64,000 bases of DNA from Rhizobiales bacterium TNE-4 (GCA_019083985.1 JAHRCV010000004.1:124001-188000); one strand, 5' to 3'. Counted from the stretch's first letter, positions 45,257 through 53,074 are shown. Notes: generated by a model not told the origin, from the sequence alone. Program-made: numbers and translations.

Positions 45257-45474
45257 CGACTATTCTCCTGCCCGATGGGACCAGTATGGCCCTGAATCGG
45301 CCTCTGCGTCCATGATCGACACCGCACGGTCGACCCGCCTTTGGTCACGTGTTCTGCACCTTTCGGGCCAACCTTGGGATCGCGACTTCTTAACCAATGT
45401 GGCCGGAAATTGGCCTTTATTCACCTGTTGTTTACCCGTGTCGCGCTTGATGGGGCCAAGACGGGGTTGAGCAT

Positions 45475-45858
45475 ATGATTTCCGAAGACGGTTCCCTCCA
45501 GCGTATCCTTCTGGCTGAAGACGACAATGACATGCGGCGCTTCCTGGTGAAGGCGCTCGAAAATGCGGGCTTTGAGGTCGCATCCTACGATAATGGGCTC
45601 TCAGCCTATAACCGGCTGCGCGAAGAACCGTTCGAGTTGCTGCTGACCGATATCGTCATGCCTGAGATGGACGGGATCGAACTCGCCCGTCGTGCCACCG
45701 AACTCGACCCCGATATCAAGGTGATGTTCATCACGGGCTTTGCGGCCGTGGCGCTCAACCCGGATTCGCAGGCACCCAAGGATGCCAAGATCCTGTCCAA
45801 GCCCTTCCACCTGCGCGATCTCGTCTCAGAAGTGCAGAAAATGCTGATCGCGGCCTAA
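45475..45858 (+). CDS. cpdR: Response regulator CpdR
   Basis: A 127-residue stand-alone receiver domain. The acidic pair Asp16/Asp17, phosphoacceptor Asp59 in LLTDIVMPEMDGIELARRA, and the threonine/lysine pair in MFITGFAAVAL and ILSKPFHLRDLV are all present. The stretch EPFELLLTDIVMPEMDGIELARRATELDP with FITGFAAVALNP is the near-invariant CpdR signature. In Caulobacter and Sinorhizobium, unphosphorylated CpdR brings ClpXP and its substrates to the cell pole for cell-cycle proteolysis. It is controlled by the CckA-ChpT relay. Neighbouring tRNA-Val follows. Confidence 0.95.
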   Translation: MISEDGSLQRILLAEDDNDMRRFLVKALENAGFEVASYDNGLSAYNRLREEPFELLLTDIVMPEMDGIELARRATELDPDIKVMFITGFAAVALNPDSQAPKDAKILSKPFHLRDLVSEVQKMLIAA

Positions 45859-45942
45859 GACGCGACAGTTTTGAAGCGCTTGCCAGACGCTTGGCGAGCG
45901 GCTAAAGAACCGGCCATCCCGAACCGCACTGGTTCAACAGGC

Positions 45943-46017
<75 letters not shown>

Positions 46018-46197
46018 TTTCTCAGCCAAGTTAAGCTGTTGAACACGCAGACGATTGTTGCTCCAAGCAACGCTTTTCGCGTGCTCATAACCGTCAGATT
46101 CTGCGCTGCCGCAAACGGTTGCCCATTTTGCAGAGTTTTTGCAGAGTTCCCGCTTGGCAAGGTTCCGTCCCGTTTTTGTATAAAAGGCAGAAGAACA

Positions 46198-46695
46198 ATG
46201 CGATTAATGCAGCCCGTCATTTCGCTCGTATTCTTGGTAGCAATGACGAATGCCATGAATGCTCAGCAGTTTTCGTATGAGGAAGCCAACCAAGGTTTCA
46301 AAACGCCGTCGGGAAATATCGTCTGCTTGTCGGCCGTTACAATGCAGAACGGAAAAGAGGACAGTCCCAGCATTGATTGCCGTATCACCAAAGTTGATCA
46401 GTGGTTAGTTCGCGAAGCCAGTTGCCCATCAGCGAAGTGGGACAAGTTCAATGCATTTTCTATTGAGCACAAAGCACTAAAAGCACGGTTGAGCTGCAAC
46501 GAAAGCGACTACAATCAAATGGTTTTAGAACAGAAGCAGTTTGGGCTATTCAAGAACGGTTTGCGTGTGTTGGGTTATGGGGAGACATGGAGTCTTGGTT
46601 CAATCAGCTGCTCGTCAGATATGAATGGGCTCACATGCCGAAACAAAGAAGGTCACGGCTTTTTCCTTTCCCGAAAAAGCCAAGCTGTGTTCTAA
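46198..46695 (+). CDS. Secreted DUF6636-like protein
   Basis: A 165-residue protein with a signal peptide (residues 1-22, ending MNAQQ) and a mature region beginning FKTPSGNIVCLSAV, the pattern of the DUF6636 family of small secreted proteins with paired cysteines (Cys at NIVC, IDCRI, ASCPS, LSCNES, ISCSS, TCRNK). The start was set at the ATG at 46198, preceded by AAAAGGCAGAAGAACA. The ORF upstream has no signal features. The gene is clearly AT-richer than its surroundings and lies directly after tRNA-Val, which suggests acquisition by transfer. Function is unknown. Confidence 0.7.
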   Translation: MRLMQPVISLVFLVAMTNAMNAQQFSYEEANQGFKTPSGNIVCLSAVTMQNGKEDSPSIDCRITKVDQWLVREASCPSAKWDKFNAFSIEHKALKARLSCNESDYNQMVLEQKQFGLFKNGLRVLGYGETWSLGSISCSSDMNGLTCRNKEGHGFFLSRKSQAVF

Positions 46696-46864
46696 GGCTT
46701 TCGTCAGCAGAGATGGGGGGCAAGGCAAAAGCAGCTCAATAGAAGAGGTTGAGGGGCTTTATCTCAAGCCTCAAGCCGACAGCCGCCATCTCCAAGCCCA
46801 TTGACGCCTATCTTTTTTCGTTGCGGGGTGTGAACGTATAGCGCGTTTAGTGTACCCGCTTGAA

Positions 46865-47113
46865 ATGAAAATACCTCTTATGAGCCTCTCAGATGCTGAC
46901 ATAAGCGAGATCATTGCTCTTGCCTGGGCAGATGACATCTCCTTCGACGAAATCAAACGCAAGCACGGCCTTACTGAAAAAGACGTCATTCTCCTGATGC
47001 GCGGCCATCTCAAGCGATCAAGCTTCAAACTTTGGCGTGAACGTGTTTCGGGACGGACAACGAAGCATCTAAAGCTGTTGCGCGCCAAACAGCGTCCGTT
47101 TGTGGATTTTTAA
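46865..47113 (+). CDS. DUF2805 (TIGR03643) family protein
   Basis: An 82-residue protein with SLSDADISEIIALAWADDISFDEIKRKHGLTEKDVILLMRGHLKRSSFKLWRERVSGRTTKH in essence, the compact helical pattern of the TIGR03643/DUF2805 family. The pattern resembles a helix-turn-helix (helices at about residues 8-20 and 22-50), and basic residues dominate the C-terminus, so nucleic-acid binding is plausible but undemonstrated. ATG codons at 46865 and 46880 are both possible starts, and a GTG at 46850 opens the frame. It lies in the AT-richer islet after tRNA-Val. Confidence 0.7.
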   Translation: MKIPLMSLSDADISEIIALAWADDISFDEIKRKHGLTEKDVILLMRGHLKRSSFKLWRERVSGRTTKHLKLLRAKQRPFVDF

Positions 47114-47177
47114 TCTGCTGGAGCGTGTACCCCCAGCCTGTCAAAAGGTTGGAGGCACTCAACTTTATAGAGAGCGT

Positions 47178-47450
47178 TTACTTAAGAAACAGGTCTGCAC
47201 CGTCCCAGCCTGTATATTTGCTGAGCGCATCAAAGGAAACCACCTTCACGGATTTGATACTCGTGAGTTTGCTAAGATCAAACTTCACAAAGTTCATCAT
47301 TGTAATTTGTCGAATGTAATAGTGATTTTGATTAAGGTCCCTCAAAACCGTGTAATATGTAACTTCGCTTGTTGCTACTTTAGCGCCAATATTTTCCCCT
47401 TTACTGCCATGACCCGGCTCATCAATTGTAATGCCGACTGGTCGGTTCAA
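47178..47450 (-). pseudogene. C-terminal remnant of a choloylglycine-hydrolase-family gene
   Basis: The minus-strand frame ending at 47178 encodes about 90 residues that align with the C-terminus of the intact gene at 48407-49549: NRPVGITID against DRPYDLTVD, SEVTYYTVLRDLNQNHYYIRQI against SEVTEWTVMNDLSRNLYYSRSI, and DLFLK against SFFLN. The catalytic N-terminal cysteine and first three quarters are missing, and homology starts near 47450. The remnant is AT-richer and diverged well beyond a recent duplication, so it may be left from an imported paralogue. It is unlikely to be functional. Confidence 0.75.
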
Positions 47451-47618
47451 TTCTGCGCTTGTGGCTTCAATCTCATTCGATGCTGTTAAGGAGCGGCACA
47501 ATCTTGATACATGACCCGAAATGAGGTTCGCTCAGGGCTTCGCTCCTTGATTTACGCGCCGTGCATTCTACGTGCATGGCTTGTCGTTTATGCGATGCGT
47601 TTAAAGGAAGGGTATCCC

Positions 47619-47858
47619 ATGAAGGCCTTGGCACTGGCATTGATCTTCGTGGCTGGAACAGTGGCGACGTCTTACGCTCAATCCAGCGTCCGCTATTACA
47701 ACAAGAGCGGCTCCTACGCTGGACGCTCCGTCTCGAGCGGCAACACGACCCGCTATTACAATAAGAGCGGTTCTTACACGGGGCGAGCCACTACGAGTGG
47801 CAACACCACGCGATACTATAATCGCAGTGGTTCGTATGTGGGACGCAGCTCGCGCTGA
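47619..47858 (+). CDS. Small secreted protein with three 20-residue repeats
   Basis: A 79-residue protein: a signal peptide (MKALALALIFVAGTVATSYAQ) followed by repeats of the form RYYNKSGSYxGRxxxSGNTT, two complete and one partial. The ribosome site AAAGGAAG lies eight bases before the ATG. The mature peptide is rich in Tyr, Ser, Gly, Asn and Arg, has no cysteines, and could be an envelope or extracellular low-complexity peptide. I recognise no function. It lies at the end of the accessory islet, and a GGGCAGC/GCTGCCC hairpin follows at 47872-47897. Confidence 0.65.
   Translation: MKALALALIFVAGTVATSYAQSSVRYYNKSGSYAGRSVSSGNTTRYYNKSGSYTGRATTSGNTTRYYNRSGSYVGRSSR
47691..47855 (+). repeat. 60-base tandem repeats within the small secreted gene
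   Basis: Units start at 47691, 47751 and 47811, the third truncated at 45 bases. Each begins CG(C/A)TA(T/C)TA, and most differences are at third codon positions, indicating selection on the peptide rather than fresh duplication. Confidence 0.8.
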
Positions 47859-47871
47859 GGTCAAAGACGCG

Positions 47872-47897
47872 GGGCAGCGGCGCACTTTTTGCTGCCC
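47872..47897 (+). terminator. Hairpin after the repeat gene
   Basis: GGGCAGC at 47872-47878 pairs with GCTGCCC at 47891-47897 around a 12-base loop containing five T residues. No T tract follows the stem, so it is a weak terminator candidate. Confidence 0.35.
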
Positions 47898-48260
47898 TAT
47901 AGCTCGCAAGCCGTCGCTCTCAGATGGGATGAAATGCGCAATCCCTGTCGCATTCACTCTGCTCATCGCCGTTCTTGCTTCATCGGGCGTGGCAGACCGT
48001 CGCACATATGTCGCGTTATTGGGCGATTGTTAGACATGCGCGCAGTGGAGAAGCTGCTCGATTTGGCGTGCGGCAACGCATAACGCGATGAAATCATGCG
48101 ATTCAGCGCTGGTTTGTTGGTTCACGCATCTGATCGTTGGATTATTGATTAAACTTGATCAATCTGGACTCTGTCCAATTAGATTAACAGCACCATTTGC
48201 AGCGCCTAGCGTCGCGCGCGTTGAGTTCTGCACCGTTTTGGTGCGTCAAAGGAGAACTTT
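47898..48260. other. Gene-free stretch at the end of the islet
   Basis: Apart from the 13-base repeat copy, I see nothing recognisable. Short ORFs occur in both directions but lack ribosome sites and family features. Confidence 0.4.
47939..47951 (+). repeat. 13-base direct repeat, distal copy
   Basis: CAATCCCTGTCGC here repeats the sequence at 45997-46009 inside tRNA-Val. The two copies bracket about 1.9 kb of AT-richer DNA. No integrase or mobilisation gene is seen between them. Confidence 0.35.
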
Positions 48261-48350
48261 ATGGCTGCCGTAAATTCTCTACGACATCAAATTCATAGAA
48301 CGCTGACTTGGCTCGCGATCGTTCCGATTGTCGCGCTGCAGCGCCTATGA
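48261..48350 (+). CDS. Possible 29-residue membrane microprotein
   Basis: ATG at 48261 is preceded by AAAGGAG at 48248-48254, seven bases away, an excellent ribosome site. The 29 codons encode a short basic N-terminus (NSLRHQIHRT) and a hydrophobic tail (LTWLAIVPIVALQRL) that could span or touch the membrane. It ends at a terminator hairpin. There is no similarity I can name, and a gene this short needs expression evidence. Confidence 0.35.
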   Translation: MAAVNSLRHQIHRTLTWLAIVPIVALQRL

Positions 48351-48386
48351 AAACGCCCGAACCGCTATGGGCGGCCCGGGCGTTTT
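48350..48386. terminator. Bidirectional terminator
   Basis: AAAACGCCCG at 48350-48359 pairs with CGGGCGTTTT at 48377-48386, with an inner CCGC/GCGG extension. It can end the small plus-strand ORF and the minus-strand choloylglycine-hydrolase-family gene, whose stop is at 48407. Confidence 0.8.
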
Positions 48387-48406
48387 GCCTTCATGTGTTA
48401 CTGGCG

Positions 48407-49549
48407 TCAGTTCAGAAAGAAGCTCGTCGCATCAAGACCGAATTTCTCGATCTCATAAGTTGAGACCGATTTCATCGTCTTGACGTCCTTAAGCTTGTTC
48501 ATGTCCACCAGCGTGAAATTCAACGCATTGATGCTGCGCGAATAATAAAGATTACGTGACAGATCGTTCATCACGGTCCATTCGGTGACTTCAGAGGACG
48601 CGCCCTTGCCACGCGGACCATCGCCAGCACCCGGACCGATATCGACGGTCAGATCATAAGGGCGATCGAAATTGTTCATGATGTGACCGAGAATGCGGAT
48701 CGATTCATCCGGCGTTTTCCCCTTGCGGACATAGTTGGCATAAAACGCCGCCTTAACGAAACGGCCTGCTGCCGTTTGCGATGAGGGGAGTGGTGCCAAG
48801 GCGATCCCGGAATCATCCGTCATCACTTTGAGCTTGCCATATTGCCCCGTGTTCTGGTCGACATTGTTGGCGGTGTAATTATTCAGATTGGTCAGATGCC
48901 AGGAAAATTCCGGCCCGTTTGTCATTGCTCCGACGGGATTGTCGTAGACCATTTTTTTGCCATTCAGGAATTCCAGCACGATGCTTTGGCCTGACTTATC
49001 CGAAATCGCAAAATGCAGGGGCAACGGGACATTGCCCGAAAACGGAATCAGCGGAAGCCAGAAATCGACATTGGCGAGAGCCGCCTTCACTTCCGCGACG
49101 TTTTTGAAATTGCCGAGAAGCCAAGCGCCGATATCTGAGGCCGCGAGAATCTTGCTCGGATCATTACCGATCCCGGGCGGAGTTTTGGCGTTGTTTTGCT
49201 GGTTAGCGGAAAAGGTGAGGCCCTGATCGTTCATGGCATCGACGAACACAACTTGTTTACCGCGTGGAACAAGTTCAGCCGGAAAAGTCATGCCGAGGAT
49301 TGGATATTTGGTGTTGAATGTCATGCCCTGCTTGTCATCGGGCGTGTTCGATTCAATTCGTGCGCCAGCGGGCATATAGGTGAGCGACGTTGGCGGCTTG
49401 AATGAATACTCCATCGTGCGACCCTTATAGGCGAGCCCATTCGCATCGATATAGAGAAGGAAGGTGCAGGCTTGTGCCGTAGCGACAGGTGTCAAAGCGA
49501 TCGCAGCTGATGCCGCAAAAGCAGGAATGAATTTCAGAAGCTTGTTCAT
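48407..49549 (-). CDS. Exported choloylglycine-hydrolase-family linear amide hydrolase
   Basis: A 380-residue exported Ntn hydrolase. The signal peptide ends at Ala27, and Cys28 (AQACTFLLY) becomes the N-terminal nucleophile. Family motifs include KGRTMEYSF, DAMNDQGLTFSANQ and TNGPEFSWHLTNLNNY. Relatives cleave linear amides such as penicillin V, conjugated bile acids or N-acyl homoserine lactones. In a non-gut alphaproteobacterium, acyl-amide or quorum-signal breakdown is more likely than bile hydrolysis, but the substrate cannot be read from sequence. A diverged remnant of a second family member lies 1 kb away in the same orientation. Confidence 0.88.
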   Translation of the reverse strand: MNKLLKFIPAFAASAAIALTPVATAQACTFLLYIDANGLAYKGRTMEYSFKPPTSLTYMPAGARIESNTPDDKQGMTFNTKYPILGMTFPAELVPRGKQVVFVDAMNDQGLTFSANQQNNAKTPPGIGNDPSKILAASDIGAWLLGNFKNVAEVKAALANVDFWLPLIPFSGNVPLPLHFAISDKSGQSIVLEFLNGKKMVYDNPVGAMTNGPEFSWHLTNLNNYTANNVDQNTGQYGKLKVMTDDSGIALAPLPSSQTAAGRFVKAAFYANYVRKGKTPDESIRILGHIMNNFDRPYDLTVDIGPGAGDGPRGKGASSEVTEWTVMNDLSRNLYYSRSINALNFTLVDMNKLKDVKTMKSVSTYEIEKFGLDATSFFLN

Positions 49550-49769
49550 CGTCGGATCCTGTTCAGACAGATCGGACGACCTTATGCCATGACGTATGGC
49601 AGACCAATCGAGCGATCATCGGAGGATCGACAAAAAGGGGGTTGGACCTGGCATTTTGGGTCGACAGAGCCAAACTGTGGCACCGCTGCAGCCGTGCATG
49701 CGTCAATGCGATACAGTGATCAGCTTCACGATCAAGCCGATCGCCTGATCCTTTGTCTTTCGCGCGCGG

Positions 49770-50264
49770 CTAGCCCGCCCGATAGCGGATATCTGTCCGT
49801 TTCACGGCAAATCGAAAATTTGCGTAAAGGAGCAGGATCAGCAGCACACGACACGCGCTGATGAGATACACGGCACCCATACTTTCAGGCTTCGTGTAGA
49901 TATAGATTGTGAAATAATCATTCACGAAATTGCCAATGGCGATCAGGAAGGCAGCCAGCGCCACATATTGGAAATAGCGATCCCAATAATAAGAGGCGAG
50001 ATAAAGCACTGTTGCCGTCAGAATAACGGCCAGTCTGATCTGCACGTAGCTCCCCATAATGATGGGCGCACTTTCGTCGGGCAGATTGAATTTCGCAAAA
50101 ATACGATCAGGGAATAGCAGCAGCGCCAACACCATCGCCACGATGTAAGCGAGGCAGAGGCTTGTACGGATCCAAAACCAGCGACGGTTTTGCTGATCCA
50201 TGGAATCAAGATCGACCGCAAGCAGAGCGTTCAGCTCGTCGTCAGTCAGAACCTTGCGCTTCAT
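49770..50264 (-). CDS. Small integral membrane protein of unknown function
   Basis: A 164-residue protein with a charged N-terminal 30 residues (KRKVLTDDELNALLAVDLDSMDQQNRRWFWI) and four hydrophobic segments (about residues 33-53, 68-90, 96-116 and 128-148). It ends in a basic tail (FRFAVKRTDIRYRAG). An AGAGGTGG ribosome site favours the ATG at 50264 over one four codons upstream. I do not recognise the family. It lies between the amide hydrolase and another unknown gene, divergent from the latter. Confidence 0.65.
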   Translation of the reverse strand: MKRKVLTDDELNALLAVDLDSMDQQNRRWFWIRTSLCLAYIVAMVLALLLFPDRIFAKFNLPDESAPIIMGSYVQIRLAVILTATVLYLASYYWDRYFQYVALAAFLIAIGNFVNDYFTIYIYTKPESMGAVYLISACRVLLILLLYANFRFAVKRTDIRYRAG

Positions 50265-50460
50265 TCCGCAAGCCACCTCTTTGTTTAGAGTGCGATTCGA
50301 TGTTTGGCAGAATTATGACGTTACGTGAACGGAAGAAACTGGGAGAAATAACCCACATTAGGCTTTATGCCTCGAGCCGCATGTCAGTCGCAAAGCAACG
50401 TTGCATCGCACACGCCACCATGGCAGCAAGCCGGTGCTTCAAACCGACCAAGGCGATCTC

Positions 50461-50895
50461 ATGGGCGTGACACGGAATTGGATTTCACTGCTTGGATTAG
50501 CGGCGCTCATGATCGGGGCGGATGCTGGCCATCCGGTCAAGGCACAGGCCATGAAAGACGTTTCACGGATGATCACCGCGTTCGGCAAGAGCTGCGCTCC
50601 GCCACACATCAACATGGATCAGTTCGGCCGGGAATTGTGGCAGGCGCGCGGGCTCATCATCGTCGACATCCTCGCGGCGGACGGACCAGGCGAGTCCCTG
50701 CTCGGCTTCGTCTTCGATACGGATATGGAGCGCTTCAAGGCCACGTTCCCGGAGTTCGCGCGGCCGCAGACCTTCAAGATCAAGGCCGGTTGGACGGCCC
50801 TGCGCAGCACTGAGCTGACCCGTTTTGCCAAGGGCAGCATGGAGGGGTCGGCTATCCCCCGCCCGATGTTGTTGTGCCGCGCGACGATGAAGTGA
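50461..50895 (+). CDS. Hypothetical secreted protein
   Basis: A 144-residue protein with a signal peptide (MGVTRNWISLLGLAALMIGADAG, cleavage near PVKAQA) and a mature part containing two cysteines (GKSCAPP and LLCRATM) that could form one disulfide. The segment WTALRSTELTRFAKGSMEGSAIPRPML has no family I recognise. The ORF opens 20 codons earlier, but the ATG at 50461 gives the signal peptide and was preferred. A low-GC hairpin (GGCAAG/CTTGCC at 50900-50928, followed by TTTT) may terminate it. Confidence 0.55.
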   Translation: MGVTRNWISLLGLAALMIGADAGHPVKAQAMKDVSRMITAFGKSCAPPHINMDQFGRELWQARGLIIVDILAADGPGESLLGFVFDTDMERFKATFPEFARPQTFKIKAGWTALRSTELTRFAKGSMEGSAIPRPMLLCRATMK

Positions 50896-50898
50896 AAC

Positions 50899-50932
50899 AG
50901 GCAAGAATCCTACGTCGAGCAGCTTGCCTTTT
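50899..50932 (+). terminator. Possible terminator after the hypothetical secreted gene
   Basis: GGCAAG at 50900-50905 pairs with CTTGCC at 50923-50928, followed by TTTT. The loop is long (17 bases). Part of its right arm also serves as the -35 element of the next promoter. Confidence 0.4.
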
Positions 50933-50952
50933 CTCCGGGCCCGGCTTATTAA
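50924..50952 (+). promoter_or_regulatory. Sigma-70-type promoter for the L36 gene
   Basis: TTGCCT at 50924-50929 and TATTAA at 50947-50952 are spaced by 17 bases. A leader of about 100 bases follows, with a GCCGCC/GGCGGC hairpin near 50969-50986. Confidence 0.6.
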
Positions 50953-51058
50953 CCCGCCCTGTCCAGGGCCGCCGTGAGGCGGCCTGAACCCTTTTTCCGG
51001 CTGACCTTACCTGTTTGCGCAGCGTCCGGGTCGGGCCGCACTCGAGAGAGCGACCGCC

Positions 51059-51184
51059 ATGAAGATCCGTAACTCTTTGAAATCGCTGCGCGAACGCCAC
51101 CGCGACAACCAGATCGTGCGTCGCAAAGGCCGCGTTTACATCATCAACAAGACCCAGAAGCGCTTCAAGGCGCGTCAGGGCTGA
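51059..51184 (+). CDS. rpmJ: 50S ribosomal protein L36, cysteine-free (YkgO-type)
   Basis: A 41-residue protein, [18 protein letters not shown] onward, ending KRFKARQG, matching the L36 form that lacks the zinc-binding Cys/His residues. It is too short for ordinary ORF calling but complete. L36 helps shape 23S rRNA in the large subunit. In many alphaproteobacteria this zinc-free version is the only L36. It has its own promoter and terminator, and sits directly before a zinc-uptake operon. Confidence 0.95.
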   Translation: MKIRNSLKSLRERHRDNQIVRRKGRVYIINKTQKRFKARQG

Positions 51185-51201
51185 GGCTTCGGCCTCCCGC
51201 C

Positions 51202-51227
51202 AACCCCGCTTCGGCGGGGTTTTCTTT
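51202..51227 (+). terminator. Terminator after L36 gene
   Basis: AACCCCGC at 51202-51209 pairs with GCGGGGTT at 51214-51221 over a TTCG loop, followed by TTCTTTT. It isolates L36 from the zinc operon that starts next. Confidence 0.85.
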
Positions 51228-51235
51228 TGCCTCTA

Positions 51236-51254
51236 AATGTAACATTATAACATT
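51236..51254 (+). promoter_or_regulatory. Probable Zur box before the zinc operon
   Basis: AATGT at 51236-51240 and ACATT at 51250-51254 bracket an AT-rich imperfect palindrome (AATGTAACATTATAACATT). This resembles Fur-family Zur sites, often written TGTTATANTATAACA. It sits 20 bases before the first gene, amid weak promoter elements (TTGCCT at 51227-51232, CATTAA at 51251-51256). Zinc-bound Zur would block transcription. The zur gene is not in the window. Confidence 0.7.
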
Positions 51255-51273
51255 AAACTACTGAGAGACGATC

Positions 51274-51471
51274 ATGGCCTCCCCCGGCGGCGACCATCAC
51301 GGGCACCATCACCACCATCCTCACCGGCACCGTCACCCGGTCCAAATGGGAGTGGCGCGTCCGGCTAAACCGTCGGCGTCGCTGCTTTCATTGTCATTGG
51401 TGTCGCGCCTTGGGCTTGTTGGCGCCCTTCTCACGCTGATCTGGGCCCTCCTCCTCGGTGCGATGCGATGA
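51274..51471 (+). CDS. His-rich single-pass membrane microprotein of the zinc operon
   Basis: A 65-residue protein whose residues 8-21 contain ten histidines (HHGHHHHHPHRHRH), followed by a basic linker and one hydrophobic segment at about 43-63 (SRLGLVGALLTLIWALLLGAM). It starts 20 bases after the likely Zur box and overlaps the znuC start (ATGA), so it is the first gene of the zinc operon and is translationally coupled to the ATPase gene. A zinc-binding or zinc-buffering role at the inner membrane is a reasonable inference. I know no characterised protein of this kind. Confidence 0.7.
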   Translation: MASPGGDHHGHHHHHPHRHRHPVQMGVARPAKPSASLLSLSLVSRLGLVGALLTLIWALLLGAMR

Positions 51472-52205
51472 GCGAACCTGCCATTTGCTGCGCTGACATC
51501 ACGCTCGGCTATGGACCGCATCCGGCCGTGCATCATCTTGATGGCGATATCGACCGCGGGTCCTTAACCGCCATTCTCGGGCCGAACGGCGCGGGAAAAT
51601 CCACGCTGCTCAAAGCGATCGCTGGTGAATTGAAACCCATCGCCGGACATTTCGATTTTGGAACACCAAAGCCACGCATCGCCTATTTGCCGCAGATTGC
51701 GGAGATCGATCGCAGCTTCCCTCTCACCGTGTTCGAATTGCTCAGTCTCGGCCTGTGGCGCAAGACCGGATTGTTCGGTGGCTTGTCGCACGATGATCGC
51801 CACGCCGTTGAACAGGCTTTGCATGCGGTCGGGCTGGTCGGCTTTGAAAACCGTACGCTCGATACGCTGTCCGGTGGACAGATGAGCCGCGTGCTGTTTG
51901 CCCGCGTGATGCTGCAAGATGCCGACATCGTGCTGCTTGATGAACCCTTCGCCGCCATTGATACGCGCACAGTCGCCGATCTCATGGGCTTGATCGCGCA
52001 TTGGCATGCAGAAGGCCGCACCATTCTTGCCGTCCTGCATGACGAAGCGCTCGCCCGTGCGCATTTTCCGACGACATTGCTTTTGGCGCGCGAAACGATT
52101 GCGTGGGGCCCGACAGAAGACGTGCTGACGGAGACCAATCTGCGCGCCGCGCGACGGATGGTGGAGGCGCATGATCCACATGCGCCGGTCTGCGAGGTCG
52201 CCTGA
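51468..52205 (+). CDS. znuC: Zinc ABC transporter ATPase ZnuC
   Basis: A 245-residue ABC ATPase. Walker A is GPNGAGKST at residues 38-46, the signature is LSGGQMSRVLFARVML, and Walker B is ADIVLLDEPFAAID followed by the switch histidine in LAVLHDEALA. It powers zinc import by ZnuB and ZnuA. It overlaps the microprotein upstream and znuB downstream (TGATG). The extended C-terminus has several His residues (VEAHDPHAPVCEVA). Confidence 0.94.
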   Translation: MSEPAICCADITLGYGPHPAVHHLDGDIDRGSLTAILGPNGAGKSTLLKAIAGELKPIAGHFDFGTPKPRIAYLPQIAEIDRSFPLTVFELLSLGLWRKTGLFGGLSHDDRHAVEQALHAVGLVGFENRTLDTLSGGQMSRVLFARVMLQDADIVLLDEPFAAIDTRTVADLMGLIAHWHAEGRTILAVLHDEALARAHFPTTLLLARETIAWGPTEDVLTETNLRAARRMVEAHDPHAPVCEVA

Positions 52206-53074
52206 TGCTTTATGCACTGCTCATCGCTCCCTTCACCGAATTCGATTTCATGCGCCGCGCGCTTGTCGGCGCGTCTGTGCTCGCTTTATCGGCAGCGCCC
52301 ATCGGTGTCTTTCTGATGTTGCGCCGGATGAGCCTTGTCGGTGATGCTATGGCTCATGCGATTTTGCCGGGCGCCGCGCTCGGTTATCTTGTCGCTGGCC
52401 TCTCACTCGGCGCGATGACGCTCGGCGGCCTCATTGCAGGGTTTGCCGTGGCGCTACTCGCAGGCCTCATCGCCCGCATCACGCGTTTGCGTGAGGATGC
52501 GTCGCTTGCCGCATTCTACCTTATGTCACTGGCGCTCGGCGTCACGTTGATTTCCGCGCGTGGCTCCAACATCGATCTTCTGCATGTGCTGTTCGGATCG
52601 GTGCTTGCGCTTGATGATCAAGCGCTGATCTTGATTGGCGGCGTTGCAACTGTGACCTTGGTAACGCTGGCCATCATCATCCGTCCGCTGGTGATGGAGA
52701 GCATCGACCCCGTGTTTCTGCGGTCGGTGAGCCGCGCAGGCGCACCCGCGCATCTCGCTTTTCTTGCGCTCGCCGTTCTCAACCTTGTGGGTGGCTTTCA
52801 AGCGCTCGGCACGTTGCTCGCCGTGGGCCTCATGATGCTGCCCGCCATTGCGGCGCGGTTTTGGGCACGCACGCTCACAGGCATGATTGCCGTCGCGACC
52901 TTGATCGGCATCGTCGCAACCTATGCCGGACTTCTTCTCTCCTATCATCTGGGCCTTGCTTCAGGCCCGACGATCATTCTGGTGGCCGGCGTTCTCTATC
53001 TTTTGTCCATCATCGCAGGCACGCAGGGCGGTCTTCTTCTGGCCTTGCTGCCGCGCAAACATTTGGAGGCCTGA
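52205..53074 (+). CDS. znuB: Zinc ABC transporter permease ZnuB
   Basis: A 289-residue permease of the metal ABC-3 family with about eight hydrophobic segments. Visible are MLRRMSLVGDAMAHAILPGAALGYLVAG (about residues 38-65) and LVGGFQALGTLLAVGLMMLPAIAARFW (about 196-222), the family motifs. It forms the channel for zinc with ZnuC. It overlaps znuC by one base, and znuA starts one base after its stop. Confidence 0.94.
   Translation: MLYALLIAPFTEFDFMRRALVGASVLALSAAPIGVFLMLRRMSLVGDAMAHAILPGAALGYLVAGLSLGAMTLGGLIAGFAVALLAGLIARITRLREDASLAAFYLMSLALGVTLISARGSNIDLLHVLFGSVLALDDQALILIGGVATVTLVTLAIIIRPLVMESIDPVFLRSVSRAGAPAHLAFLALAVLNLVGGFQALGTLLAVGLMMLPAIAARFWARTLTGMIAVATLIGIVATYAGLLLSYHLGLASGPTIILVAGVLYLLSIIAGTQGGLLLALLPRKHLEA

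Noticed and set aside
45257..45474. CtrA box before cpdR
   Set aside because: TTAACC occurs once near 45391, but the second half-site at the right spacing is missing.
47797..48033. 78-codon ORF overlapping the repeat gene
   Set aside because: Starts inside the repeat gene in another frame, without signal or ribosome site.
47500..48260. Possible phage or integrase remnant in the islet
   Set aside because: No integrase, recombinase, transposase or inverted repeats could be read; only a short direct repeat and base composition support transfer.
49589..49861. 90-codon plus-strand ORF upstream of the amide hydrolase
   Set aside because: Overlaps the end of the membrane-protein gene antisense and has no supporting features.
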